NCBI GenBank assembly: GCA_036322835.1
Contig: AP027304.1
Location: 558,001-622,000, forward strand
Length of the DNA stretch: 64,000 bases
Direction: 5' to 3'
Source of the DNA: Tenuifilaceae bacterium CYCD
GTDB taxonomy: Bacteria; Bacteroidota; Bacteroidia; Bacteroidales; Tenuifilaceae
Shown here: positions 25,830-33,937 of the stretch, in pieces
Layout of the letters: the number at the start of each line of letters is the position of its first letter
How positions within the stretch are numbered: the first letter of the stretch is position 1
Notes under the pieces: generated by a model
What the model was told of the DNA's origin: nothing
Database searches by the model: none
Seen by the model: only the letters and a program-made list of their open reading frames with translations
Program-made: the position numbers and the translations under genes

Positions 25830-27359
25830 ATGAGTGACCGTAGAGTTAGAGTACGTTTTGCCCCAAGTCCAACTGGACCTTTGCATATTGGCGGAGTAAG
25901 AACCGCGCTTTTCAACTATTTTTTTGCCCGTAAGCATGGTGGTGATTTTATACTTCGAATTGAAGATACAGACTCTCAGCGTTTTGTTCCGGGAGCCGAA
26001 GAGTATATCAACGAAAGTTTAGGTTGGTGTGGAATCAAAATTGATGAGGGTGTTCGTGAAGGAGGCCCACACGCTCCATACCGCCAAAGCGAGCGCAAAC
26101 CAATTTACAAGCAGTACGCCGATAGGTTGGTGGAGTGTGGAAATGCATATATTGCATTCGATGCTCCCGATGTTTTGGATAAACTCCGCACTGATGCCGA
26201 GACAAAAGGCGAAGTCTTCACATACAATTACTCGGTTCGTGAAAAAATGGAAACCTCGCTTGTGCTTTCTGCCAATGAGGTTAAGCAGCGTATTGAGCGT
26301 GGCGACCAGTGGGTAGTCCGTTTCAAAATGCCCGAGAACGAGGAGGTCGTAATGCAGGATTTAATCCGCGGCGAGGTTCACGTAAACACCTCAACCCTCG
26401 ACGATAAGGTACTTTTCAAGAGCAGCGACATGCTCCCTACGTACCATTTGGCAAACGTTACTGACGATTACCTAATGGAAATATCCCATGTAATCCGTGG
26501 CGAGGAGTGGTTACCATCATTACCATTGCACGTGTTGCTATACCGTGCCTTTGGCTGGGAGGATAAAATGCCATTGTTTGCACATTTACCATTGTTGCTA
26601 AAGCCAACAGGAAATGGAAAACTTAGCAAGCGCGATGGCGATAAAATGGGATTCCCTGTATTCCCACTGCTATGGAAATCGGGCGAGGGCGAAATTTCTA
26701 GGGGTTACCGTGAGGATGGCTACTTCCCAGAGGCTTTTGTAAACTTACTTGCGCTTCTAGGATGGAATCCAGGCACAGAGCAGGAACTGTTCACAATAGA
26801 TGAGTTAATCCAACTATTCAGCATTGAGCGTGTAAACAAATCGGGAGCGCGTTTCGATCCTGAAAAGGCAAAGTGGTTCAATCACCAGTACTTGATTCGT
26901 AAGAGCGATGAGAAGTTGGCTGAAATGTTCCAACCAATACTGGATCAGTACAACTTTGATGTTCCTTTCGAAAAGTTAGTGCGCATTGTTGGTTTAGTTA
27001 AGGAACGCTTAACTTTTGTCCACGAAATTTGGGAACAAACCAACTTCTTCTTTGAGCGTCCCCTGGAGTACGATCAACAAACCGTTGCAAAGTTCTGGAA
27101 AGATGATACTGCCGCAATTATGAATGAAGTTACTGATGTTGTTAGTGGCATTGAGAAATGGGATGTTCAAACCATTGAGCATTCAATAAAGGAGTTCATA
27201 AATGCTAAGGGTTACGGAATGGGCAAGGTGATGAACGCTGTAAGGCTTAGCCTTGTTGGAGCATCAAAAGGTCCAGGTGTTGCCGATATTTGCGAGGTGC
27301 TAGGAAAAGATGAAACCATTCAGCGCTTTAAGCAGGCTGTTGCTATACTAGGGAAGTAA
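25830..27359 (+). CDS. gltX: Glutamyl-tRNA synthetase
   Basis: A 509-residue class I synthetase that charges tRNA-Glu. It has [20 protein letters not shown] (the HIGH-type motif) and KLSKRDGD (the KMSKS-type motif). Between them are the tRNA-binding and catalytic regions, such as [15 protein letters not shown]. The C-terminal anticodon-binding half is helical. Length is typical for Bacteroidota GluRS. It has its own promoter and is followed, 50 nt after the stop, by the cysteine leader peptide on the same strand. Confidence 0.95.
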   Translation: MSDRRVRVRFAPSPTGPLHIGGVRTALFNYFFARKHGGDFILRIEDTDSQRFVPGAEEYINESLGWCGIKIDEGVREGGPHAPYRQSERKPIYKQYADRLVECGNAYIAFDAPDVLDKLRTDAETKGEVFTYNYSVREKMETSLVLSANEVKQRIERGDQWVVRFKMPENEEVVMQDLIRGEVHVNTSTLDDKVLFKSSDMLPTYHLANVTDDYLMEISHVIRGEEWLPSLPLHVLLYRAFGWEDKMPLFAHLPLLLKPTGNGKLSKRDGDKMGFPVFPLLWKSGEGEISRGYREDGYFPEAFVNLLALLGWNPGTEQELFTIDELIQLFSIERVNKSGARFDPEKAKWFNHQYLIRKSDEKLAEMFQPILDQYNFDVPFEKLVRIVGLVKERLTFVHEIWEQTNFFFERPLEYDQQTVAKFWKDDTAAIMNEVTDVVSGIEKWDVQTIEHSIKEFINAKGYGMGKVMNAVRLSLVGASKGPGVADICEVLGKDETIQRFKQAVAILGK

Positions 27360-27396
27360 TTAAACCTTTTTAAGATTTTAGTGTTAGTTTATCGAT

Positions 27397-27404
27397 TACA
27401 TTTG
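27397..27404 (+). promoter_or_regulatory. -7 element just upstream of the cysteine leader ORF
   Basis: TACATTTG is a perfect TAnnTTTG. Transcription would start about 4-7 nt later, at or within a few bases of the leader ATG (27410), so the leader mRNA could be leaderless or have a very short 5' end. No perfect -33 TTTG is seen; the region around 27374-27385 is T-rich. Confidence 0.5.
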
Positions 27405-27409
27405 TAGCA

Positions 27410-27493
27410 ATGAAAAGAAACCAAAATATAGCTTGTATCTGTTGTTGTCAAGAAAATGCTTGGCCGCAAGGGGTGCTGCTATGTTTAGGATGA
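27410..27493 (+). CDS. 27-residue cysteine-rich leader peptide
   Basis: A short ORF encoding MKRNQNIACICCCQENAWPQ followed by GVLLCLG. Five of its 27 residues are Cys, four of them in the Cys-Ile-Cys-Cys-Cys run at codons 9-13 (27434-27448). It lies just before an intrinsic terminator and the cysteine-biosynthesis genes cysE and cysK. Codons 18-21 contain the strand that can pair with the terminator (27463-27472). A ribosome halted at the Cys codons would leave that strand free, since its leading edge would reach about 27459. This is the pattern of attenuator leader peptides. No function other than regulation is expected. Confidence 0.75.
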   Translation: MKRNQNIACICCCQENAWPQGVLLCLG

Positions 27494-27556
27494 TACTAAT
27501 AAGTAGACAACTATACAATTGAACATAACCCTTCCGGCGCTCCGGAGGGGTTTTTT
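27463..27556 (+). promoter_or_regulatory. Cysteine attenuator: terminator and competing antiterminator
   Basis: Terminator: CCCTTCCGG (27529-27537), loop CGCT, CCGGAGGGG (27542-27550), then six T (27551-27556). All nine pairs form, one of them G-U. Antiterminator: GCCGCAAGGG (27463-27472, inside the leader ORF) pairs with CCCTTCCGGC (27529-27538) with a single C-C mismatch, occupying the whole 5' arm of the terminator. Starvation for charged Cys-tRNA would favour antitermination and expression of cysE-cysK. With cysteine present the ribosome would reach the stop at 27491, between the two strands, and termination would follow. The mechanism is inferred from pairing and geometry only. Confidence 0.7.
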
Positions 27557-27583
27557 ATTTTATCAATTTTAATAACACACAAT

Positions 27584-28357
27584 ATGAAATTTTTAAGATT
27601 TAGAAGAAAATACAACATAAAAGTTGAGGTTGAAGAGTTCACACAAATAGTGCTAATGCACCTCTTCCCAGAGATGCTTAACCGACGAACTTTCAGGGTT
27701 AGTTCAAATGAGATTTTCAAAAAACTCGAACAACTGCTTAGCAAACAAGTTGACGACAAATCAAAGGTTGATTCTCTAGCAAAAGAGTTTACTGCGGAAT
27801 TGCCCTTGCTTCAAAAACAACTTGTTTCCGACGCCCTGTTTATTGCCCAAAACGATCCTTCAGCAAGTAGTATAAACGAGGTAATTATTACATATCCTGG
27901 TTTTACTGCTATATGCATTTATCGAATAGCACACTCGCTTGCTAATAAGGAAATTCAACTTATTCCAAGGATTATGACCGAATGGGCTCACTCCAAAACG
28001 GGTATCGATATTCATCCAAAAGCTATAATTGGAAAAGAATTCTTTATTGACCATGGAACAGGCATTGTAATTGGTGAAACTGCCATTATTGGCAATAGGG
28101 TTAAAATTTACCAAGGAGTTACAATAGGAGCATTAAGTGTAAGCAAGGAGTTTGCTCAAACTAAACGTCATCCTACAATTGAGGATGATGTGGTAATATA
28201 TGCCGGAAGTACAATTCTGGGAGGTAATACTACTATTGGGCATAATAGCATTATTGGCGGCAACGTATGGCTCACCAAAAGCGTAGAGCCAAACTCCTTG
28301 GTTTACCACGAAAGCAAAGTAATTGTTAGAGAGCGCGAGGCTGTAAGTCGAGTATAG
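27584..28357 (+). CDS. cysE: Serine O-acetyltransferase
   Basis: A 257-residue enzyme that makes O-acetylserine from serine and acetyl-CoA, the first step of cysteine synthesis. The N-terminal half is helical. The C-terminal half is a left-handed beta-helix with hexapeptide repeats: GIDIHPKAIIGKEFFIDHG with the catalytic His-Asp region, TGIVIGETAIIGNRVKIYQG and TIGALSV. The C-terminus ends in Val, not the Ile usual in CysE tails that dock into CysK. It is the first gene after the cysteine attenuator and lies 125 nt before cysK. Confidence 0.9.
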   Translation: MKFLRFRRKYNIKVEVEEFTQIVLMHLFPEMLNRRTFRVSSNEIFKKLEQLLSKQVDDKSKVDSLAKEFTAELPLLQKQLVSDALFIAQNDPSASSINEVIITYPGFTAICIYRIAHSLANKEIQLIPRIMTEWAHSKTGIDIHPKAIIGKEFFIDHGTGIVIGETAIIGNRVKIYQGVTIGALSVSKEFAQTKRHPTIEDDVVIYAGSTILGGNTTIGHNSIIGGNVWLTKSVEPNSLVYHESKVIVREREAVSRV

Positions 28358-28365
28358 TTGATAAA

Positions 28366-28437
28366 GAGATGCTTCGCTATCGCTCAGCATGACAAATTAC
28401 GTTATTCCTTGTCATTTCCAGCGATAGAGAGAAATCT
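28366..28437. repeat. Inverted pair of REP-like repeats between cysE and cysK
   Basis: Unit A (28366-28395, minus) reads TTGTCATGCTGAGCGATAGC then GAAGCATCTC. Unit B (28409-28437, plus) reads TTGTCATTTCCAGCGATAGA then GAGAAATCT. Facing units of the same family form a BIME-like element in the intergenic region of a probable operon. They could form a large hairpin affecting cysK expression. Confidence 0.65.
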
Positions 28438-28482
28438 ATAATAATCTTGAACACTGTTAAGAAACTTAAAACAAACAAAAAT

Positions 28483-29391
28483 ATGAAAGCACAAAGTTTA
28501 CTAGAGACTGTTGGTAGAACACCACATATCCGACTAAATAAACTATTTCCAAACAGCGAGGTTTGGATTAAGGATGAACGAAGAAATCCTTCAGGAAGCA
28601 TTAAGGATAGAGCAGCCTTGGCAATGATAGAGGATGCTGAAAGAAGTGGGGTATTAAAAAGCGGAAGCGTTATTGTGGAGCCCACATCGGGCAATACGGG
28701 CATTGGCTTGGCAATGATATCGGCAATTAAGGGTTATAGGCTGATTCTAACAATGCCTGAATCAATGTCCATTGAACGCCGACGATTACTTAGCGCATAC
28801 GGCGCAGAGTTGGTTCTTACGCCAAAAGCCGAAGGTATGAAGGGTGCAATTGCCAAGGCCGAGGAAATTGTAGGAGCCACACCAAACTCATGGATGCCAA
28901 TGCAATTTGCAAATAAATCGAACCCCAGCACCCATTATGTCAACACTGCAAAAGAAATTGTTGCTGATTTCCCCGATGGCATTGATTATTTGGTTGTTGG
29001 CATTGGCACTGGTGGGCATATCTCCGGAGTAGGAAGTAAACTAAAAGAGGTATTCCCTGATATTAAAATTATTGCAGTGGAACCGCATGATTCTCCAATG
29101 ATATCGGAAGGAAAGGCTGGTCCACATCCAATACAGGGGATTGGTGCTGGTTTTGTTCCATCGAACCTGAATAAAAGTATTATTGATGAGGTGATTAGGG
29201 TTAAAGGTGCTGATGCCTTCGAAATGGTAAGGAAGTTTGCAAAAACAGAAGGATTCCTTGCCGGAATATCAACAGCGGCAAACTTAATTGCAGTAACAGA
29301 ACTGTTGACAAAAATTGATTCCAAGAAAAAAATCTTAACATTTGCGTACGATTCCGCAGAGCGATATTTAAGCGTTGAAGGGTTACTTTAA
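28483..29391 (+). CDS. cysK: Cysteine synthase (O-acetylserine sulfhydrylase)
   Basis: A 302-residue PLP enzyme making cysteine from O-acetylserine and sulfide. The PLP lysine is in NPSGSIKDRAALAMIE, the phosphate loop is PTSGNTGIGLAMIS, and GIGTGGHISGVGSKLKEVFP lies in the second half, all as in CysK. The ATG at 28483 (MKAQSLLE) is preferred to an upstream in-frame TTG at 28447. It follows cysE and completes the two-step cysteine pathway. Both are probably controlled by the attenuator. Confidence 0.93.
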   Translation: MKAQSLLETVGRTPHIRLNKLFPNSEVWIKDERRNPSGSIKDRAALAMIEDAERSGVLKSGSVIVEPTSGNTGIGLAMISAIKGYRLILTMPESMSIERRRLLSAYGAELVLTPKAEGMKGAIAKAEEIVGATPNSWMPMQFANKSNPSTHYVNTAKEIVADFPDGIDYLVVGIGTGGHISGVGSKLKEVFPDIKIIAVEPHDSPMISEGKAGPHPIQGIGAGFVPSNLNKSIIDEVIRVKGADAFEMVRKFAKTEGFLAGISTAANLIAVTELLTKIDSKKKILTFAYDSAERYLSVEGLL

Positions 29392-29458
29392 TTTTTCTGA
29401 TTGCGCCATCGATTTATCAAAGTATTAAAAGGGCTATATTTATGCTTTATTTTTTGCT

Positions 29459-30337
29459 ATGTATTTCAATTACGACGAACCACTCTTTAGGCCACCTGCA
29501 GAGGCCTACTCAGCTATTATCCAAACAACCCTAGGTTGCTCGTGGAACAGATGCGCTTTTTGCGAAATGTACTCATCAAAGAAGTTTAAAGTTCGCAGCA
29601 TTGATGAGCTTAAACCAGAAATTGAAACGCTTTCGAGGATATATTCCGATGCAAAAAAGGTTTTCCTTGCCGATGGAAATGCTTTTGTACTATCGGCAAA
29701 TAAGTTAATTCCTATACTAGAGGAGATAAATAGGCACTTTGGACGAATTCAGCGGGTATCGTCCTATGCATTGCCTAGGGATATAATTAGCAAAAGCGAT
29801 GAAGAGTTGAAGAATCTCCGAGAGCTTGGTCTAAAGCTTTTGTATGTTGGTATCGAAACTGGCGACGATGAGTTATTGAGTCTAATTGATAAGGGAGAAA
29901 CGGCCAATTCCACTGTTGAAGGTATTCTTAAAGCGCACAATGCTGGAATAGAAACATCAATTATGATTATTAATGGCCTAGGTGGTAAGTTATATAGCAA
30001 GCAACACGCCGAAAATTCTGCTAAAATTATCAATCAAATCAACCCAAAGTTTCTTTCAACTTTAACGTTAAGTATGCCTTACGGAGAGAGTCATTTCAGG
30101 AGGAGATTTCAGGGAGAATACGTGCCGTTAACAATTGTTGAACTATTTGAGGAATTGCGAACATTCATCGGTCTAACAGAGTTGGATAATGTAATTTACC
30201 GTAGCAATCACGTATCGAATAACTTGATTCTTAGCGGAACCTTGTCGAAGGATAAAGACGCTCTTTTGACACAGATTGATAGGGCTATTGAAACAACACC
30301 GCGGGGTGTTTATCCAACATCTCCAGGGATTTTATAA
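29459..30337 (+). CDS. Radical SAM protein (short, CX4CX2C cluster)
   Basis: A 292-residue radical SAM enzyme of the COG1032-like type. The iron-sulfur motif is TTLGCSWNRCAFCEMY, so the spacing is CX4CX2C, which also occurs in this family. Later parts have the usual barrel segments: FLADGNAFVLSANKL, RELGLKLLYVGIETGDDELL and MIINGLGG. The substrate is unknown. It lies 67 nt after cysK on the same strand. Confidence 0.82.
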   Translation: MYFNYDEPLFRPPAEAYSAIIQTTLGCSWNRCAFCEMYSSKKFKVRSIDELKPEIETLSRIYSDAKKVFLADGNAFVLSANKLIPILEEINRHFGRIQRVSSYALPRDIISKSDEELKNLRELGLKLLYVGIETGDDELLSLIDKGETANSTVEGILKAHNAGIETSIMIINGLGGKLYSKQHAENSAKIINQINPKFLSTLTLSMPYGESHFRRRFQGEYVPLTIVELFEELRTFIGLTELDNVIYRSNHVSNNLILSGTLSKDKDALLTQIDRAIETTPRGVYPTSPGIL

Positions 30338-30442
30338 AAGGAGATTTGGAGCAATGGAGAAATGAAACGACACTCTACTACAAAACTCCATCAATCCATT
30401 ACTCCTTATGTGAAATTTTAAAAAACATAGAATAGTTAAACC

Positions 30443-31120
30443 ATGAAAATCGGACTACTCGTTTGCGACCATATCCAGAAAGGCTTTGCTGGTTACCCTG
30501 AACTATTTGGCAATTTACTTCCTAACCACGAAATGGTTAGCTACTATGTTTGCAAAGATGAATTTCCAAAATCTGCATCAGCTCACGACGCATGGATTAT
30601 AACAGGCTCTAAGCATTCGGTTTACGATGATATTGAATGGATCAATAGGCTTAAAGATTTTGTTCGTTCAATTGCAAAGGCGGATAAGTATTGCATTGGT
30701 GTATGCTTTGGGCATCAAATGCTTGGCGAGGCATTAGGAGGTAAAGTTCTTAAATCACCCATGGGCTGGTGCGTTGGCGTTCATCAGTTTGACATTATGG
30801 ATAACGCAGAATGGATGATTCCTACTTTATCCAAAGCAAACCTTTTGATGTCGTGTCAGGATCAAATACAGGTACTTCCGCCAAACAGTAAGGTTATAGC
30901 CAGGGCTCCAAAATGCACTGTTGGTATGATTCAAATTGGCGAAAAAATGCTAGGAATTCAGGGGCATCCTGAGTTTTCAGCAGAGTATATAAAATTTTTA
31001 ATAGAGAGCAGAATAAATAGAATTGACGAAAGCATTGTAAAGGAAGGTATTGATAGTTTACAATTGCCTATTCATAGCGGTATTGTTGGAAGTTGGATAA
31101 GCGAATTCTTAAAGCGATGA
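30443..31120 (+). CDS. Class I glutamine amidotransferase-like protein
   Basis: A 225-residue protein with the GATase1 fold. The nucleophile elbow is CIGVCFGHQMLGEALGG, and the catalytic His-Glu pair is in GIQGHPEFSAEYI. This is the GMP-synthase-like stand-alone group, often called GuaA-like. The partner acceptor enzyme is not in view, so the function is unassigned. It lies about 100 nt after the radical SAM gene. A 17-codon ORF overlaps its stop but looks fortuitous. Confidence 0.82.
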   Translation: MKIGLLVCDHIQKGFAGYPELFGNLLPNHEMVSYYVCKDEFPKSASAHDAWIITGSKHSVYDDIEWINRLKDFVRSIAKADKYCIGVCFGHQMLGEALGGKVLKSPMGWCVGVHQFDIMDNAEWMIPTLSKANLLMSCQDQIQVLPPNSKVIARAPKCTVGMIQIGEKMLGIQGHPEFSAEYIKFLIESRINRIDESIVKEGIDSLQLPIHSGIVGSWISEFLKR

Positions 31121-31358
31121 TACAGAAAAAAGAAAGTTGCTGTCCAGTAAAAATAGGAGTTTATCGATAAATTCTAAGAGATTAAAAAAAAATATCTCAA
31201 TATTGTAACCTTATTCGAATTCATTTGTTTAAGAGGAAAGTTACTCGTGTTTCTTTTGTATTAAGATAGAGTCTATAAAAAAAGGGATCTCAAAAACTAT
31301 AAGAAATCGAAGTACAACGCCTAAAGTTGAATCGAATTAGAATTTAAAATTAGATTAT
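31121..31358. other. Intergenic region, no feature recognised
   Basis: A 238-bp AT-rich stretch upstream of the NYN gene. No hairpin, operator or clean TAnnTTTG promoter is visible. Confidence 0.5.
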
Positions 31359-32282
31359 ATGAAGAACAGCAAAAAAGATTTGTTGCGAGTGGGGGTTTTT
31401 TACGATGGAAACTATTTTCTACATGTAAGTAACTATTACAACTATTTTCATCCTAGAAAGAAACGATTAAATATTGCCGGATTACATGAATTTATAAGGA
31501 ATTTAATCGCTCGCGAAGAGGACACCGACCCCCAATACTGCCAAGTAATTGAAGCTCATTTCTTTCGTGGGAGAATAAGTGCCCAGGAGGCCAGTCAGCG
31601 AGGAAATCAACTTTACAACGACAGGGTTTTTGATGATATCTTAATGTCCGAAGGGGTGGTTACCCATTATCTTCCAATCAGACCTAGAGGTGGACGTCGT
31701 GAGGACAAAGGAATTGATGTATGGTTAGCGCTCGAAGCTTTTGAACAAACGCTGTACAAGCGTTTCAACGTAATTGTACTCATCACATCAGATGGCGATT
31801 ATGTTCCGCTGATTAGAAAGGTTAACTCCTTGGGATCAAAGGTTATGGTGCTATCATGGGATTTCGACTACACCGACGATCAGGGCCGCGATGTTACCAC
31901 ACGTACATCGCAGGAACTTCTTAGGGAAGTAACCTACCCAATTGCAATGCACGAGTTGATTAATTCTGGACTAAAAAACAACGATAAGTTAACCACAAAC
32001 CTGTTTACGCTTCTTGATTTTGGTCAACCCCGGCAAGAACAACCCGAAGAAACCTCTGAGGATGTTAAACAATCGAGGATTCTTAAAATCAACAGCGGGT
32101 ATGGATTCATTCAATACCCACCTAACAACCTATTTTTTCATTACATCGATGTTAACGATGGCGATTTTGACGAATTAATTGAGGGCGATATGGTCGAATT
32201 CACTATCACTAAAAACGATAAAGGGCAAGATGTTGCCAAGAATGTGAAAAAAATTCCAGAGTACGATGTTAATGCATGGTAA
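31359..32282 (+). CDS. NYN-domain nuclease fused to a cold-shock-like domain
   Basis: A 307-residue protein. The N-terminal two thirds is a NYN/LabA (DUF88-type, PIN-like) domain with acidic residues in GVFYDGNYFLHVS, EDKGIDVWLALEA and VLITSDGDYVPLIRKV, the expected metal-binding aspartates. The C-terminal 65 residues are an OB-fold cold-shock-like domain: SRILKINSGYGFIQYPPN and NLFFHYIDV, matching RNP-1 and RNP-2. Such a fusion should bind and cleave or store RNA; the target is unknown. It is followed directly by a terminator. Confidence 0.86.
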   Translation: MKNSKKDLLRVGVFYDGNYFLHVSNYYNYFHPRKKRLNIAGLHEFIRNLIAREEDTDPQYCQVIEAHFFRGRISAQEASQRGNQLYNDRVFDDILMSEGVVTHYLPIRPRGGRREDKGIDVWLALEAFEQTLYKRFNVIVLITSDGDYVPLIRKVNSLGSKVMVLSWDFDYTDDQGRDVTTRTSQELLREVTYPIAMHELINSGLKNNDKLTTNLFTLLDFGQPRQEQPEETSEDVKQSRILKINSGYGFIQYPPNNLFFHYIDVNDGDFDELIEGDMVEFTITKNDKGQDVAKNVKKIPEYDVNAW

Positions 32283-32303
32283 TAGTAATTTCCAATTATA
32301 CTG

Positions 32304-32325
32304 AGAGCAGCCTTAGCGCTGCTCT
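32304..32325. terminator. Terminator between NYN and zinc-ribbon genes
   Basis: AGAGCAGC (32304-32311) and GCTGCTCT (32318-32325) form a perfect stem with a 6-nt loop, followed by TTTC on the plus strand. It separates the convergent NYN gene (+) and zinc-ribbon gene (-). Confidence 0.7.
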
Positions 32326-32332
32326 TTTCAAT

Positions 32333-32554
32333 TTATAAGCCACACCCTCCGCAACACGATCCGCAAGCAGGGGTATGATTATGAAAACTTCCATTGCTCT
32401 GCTTAGGTAGCCGGTATTCATCCGATTCTTCTCCGCAACTAGGGCATTTAGCAACCATTTTACGGCAAGGACCAAAAGTTGCATCAAACCATTCAACCTT
32501 ATTGCCATTGGCATCAAACTTAATATCGCAACTCTTACAAAAATAGGATTCCAT
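32333..32554 (-). CDS. Small cysteine-rich zinc-ribbon protein
   Basis: A 73-residue protein. The pairs YFCKSCDIKF and AKCPSCGEES form a zinc-ribbon knuckle pair, and the C-terminal tail ACGSCCGGCGL adds four more cysteines. The frame with these cysteine motifs is chosen over the overlapping ORF 32296-32517. The function is unknown. It precedes the radical SAM gene, on the same strand. Confidence 0.7.
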   Translation of the reverse strand: MESYFCKSCDIKFDANGNKVEWFDATFGPCRKMVAKCPSCGEESDEYRLPKQSNGSFHNHTPACGSCCGGCGL

Positions 32555-32593
32555 AAAGCAACTTAACTTTTTAATTTACTAAAATACACCAAA

Positions 32594-33883
32594 TTAAAAA
32601 TCAACCAGATATTTTGCTATTACATCTGCATGTGGATTAAAATATCCAAAGTAAACATGAGGAAACTCTGTACGAATTTGTTGCATAACATTTTTAACGC
32701 CAATCGGACTACTCGATCCAATGTACTCAATTCTACCAAAAAGCCAATCGGGGTCAATGTTAAAGTTTCGCCACTGTATCATGCTTAGTTTGGTATCGGC
32801 AATTAAATTCCTCAACGATTCCAACTCTTCAACCGTATCGGTTACCCCAGGCATTACAAAGTAGTTTATTGATGCCCATCGCTTATACCTTCGGGCAATC
32901 CTTAACGATTCCCATGCGTCGGCCTGAGTGAAATTAACAGGTCGAATATACATGTTATACCACTTTTCCTGAGCCGAATTCATGCTAACCCGGATGCTAT
33001 TGAGCCCAGCCTTAAAAAGTTCCTCAACAGCCTCGGGCTTACTCCCATTGGTATTAAGGTTGATTATTCCTTTGCTCGTTTTTGCACGAATCGCCTTTAT
33101 TGTGTCACGTAATAATTCCCATTGCATTAAAGGCTCACCCTCGCATCCCTGCCCAAAACTTATAATGGCATTTGGAGCATTCTCCAGATGAGGAACCGTA
33201 AACTGAACTATCTCATCGACAGTGGGAACAAAATTCAATCGATGCTGAGTTTCCGATATAGGGGATTCTTTCTTGTCCTGCAGCGAGATACACCCTACAC
33301 AACGCGCATTACAACTCGGCGATGTTGGTACTGGTGCTTCCCAGCGATCCATCACAAAGTTTCTGGCCGCAGGACAAAGGTAAGTAAACGCACAATTTTC
33401 AATCAGATGGTTAATCAATCTATTGTTGCTATACTTTTTAAGGATTTCCTTCCCTTTCTTAATTATTATTTTTTGATTGAAATGTTGACAATCCTGACGA
33501 ATATCGGGATCAATCCTAACTGCAGGAACATAAAACTTGCCCTTATACCACCCCACTGCCGTGTATGCATACAGAGGAAGTACTGGAGCATTCGGGTCAT
33601 TAGTCCATGCAGCCGTGGAAAGTTGAGTATTAGCTGGCGCTATAAATGCAGCACAAGCAAATCCTTTTTTGCGAGAAATTAAATCACCTTTTCGGGTATA
33701 CCCCATCGTTTTCCGTCCCGGCAATTCAAATAAATCACTTCCCTCCGGAAGTGGAATCATTTCATCGAGATAAATTGGATAGTAACTTTGACCCGATCGG
33801 CCAACTGCAAATAGCTGAGTATCCTCAAAAATATTACCGCACCCATCGCTATAAACTGCGTAGGGCTGAATTCGTTTTTGCAT
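32594..33883 (-). CDS. Radical SAM protein
   Basis: A 429-residue protein with a CX3CX2C radical SAM cluster in SPSCNARCVGCISLQ at about residue 190. The GE-type strand is SFGQGCEGEPLMQWELL. NLNTNGSKPEAVEELF and SIRVSMNSAQ are typical barrel segments. The N-terminal 180 residues have no recognised fold and contain CLEN-like and PxARxxxM-like stretches with several extra cysteines. The function is unknown. The gene next upstream in transcription is the big PAS kinase; the zinc-ribbon gene is downstream. Confidence 0.8.
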   Translation of the reverse strand: MQKRIQPYAVYSDGCGNIFEDTQLFAVGRSGQSYYPIYLDEMIPLPEGSDLFELPGRKTMGYTRKGDLISRKKGFACAAFIAPANTQLSTAAWTNDPNAPVLPLYAYTAVGWYKGKFYVPAVRIDPDIRQDCQHFNQKIIIKKGKEILKKYSNNRLINHLIENCAFTYLCPAARNFVMDRWEAPVPTSPSCNARCVGCISLQDKKESPISETQHRLNFVPTVDEIVQFTVPHLENAPNAIISFGQGCEGEPLMQWELLRDTIKAIRAKTSKGIINLNTNGSKPEAVEELFKAGLNSIRVSMNSAQEKWYNMYIRPVNFTQADAWESLRIARRYKRWASINYFVMPGVTDTVEELESLRNLIADTKLSMIQWRNFNIDPDWLFGRIEYIGSSSPIGVKNVMQQIRTEFPHVYFGYFNPHADVIAKYLVDF

Positions 33884-33937
33884 CGATAAATAGATTATAA
33901 GGTAGGCAAAGGTAGTAATAAGATTTTTTTAATTTAA

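Noticed and set aside
31117-31170. 17-residue ORF overlapping the amidotransferase stop (ATGA)
   Set aside because: It has two Cys, which recalls the cysteine leader, but no terminator or biosynthetic gene follows. Treated as chance.
32296-32517. 73-residue ORF in another frame over the zinc-ribbon gene
   Set aside because: The overlapping frame 32333-32554 has paired CxxC motifs and a cysteine tail and is clearly the gene.
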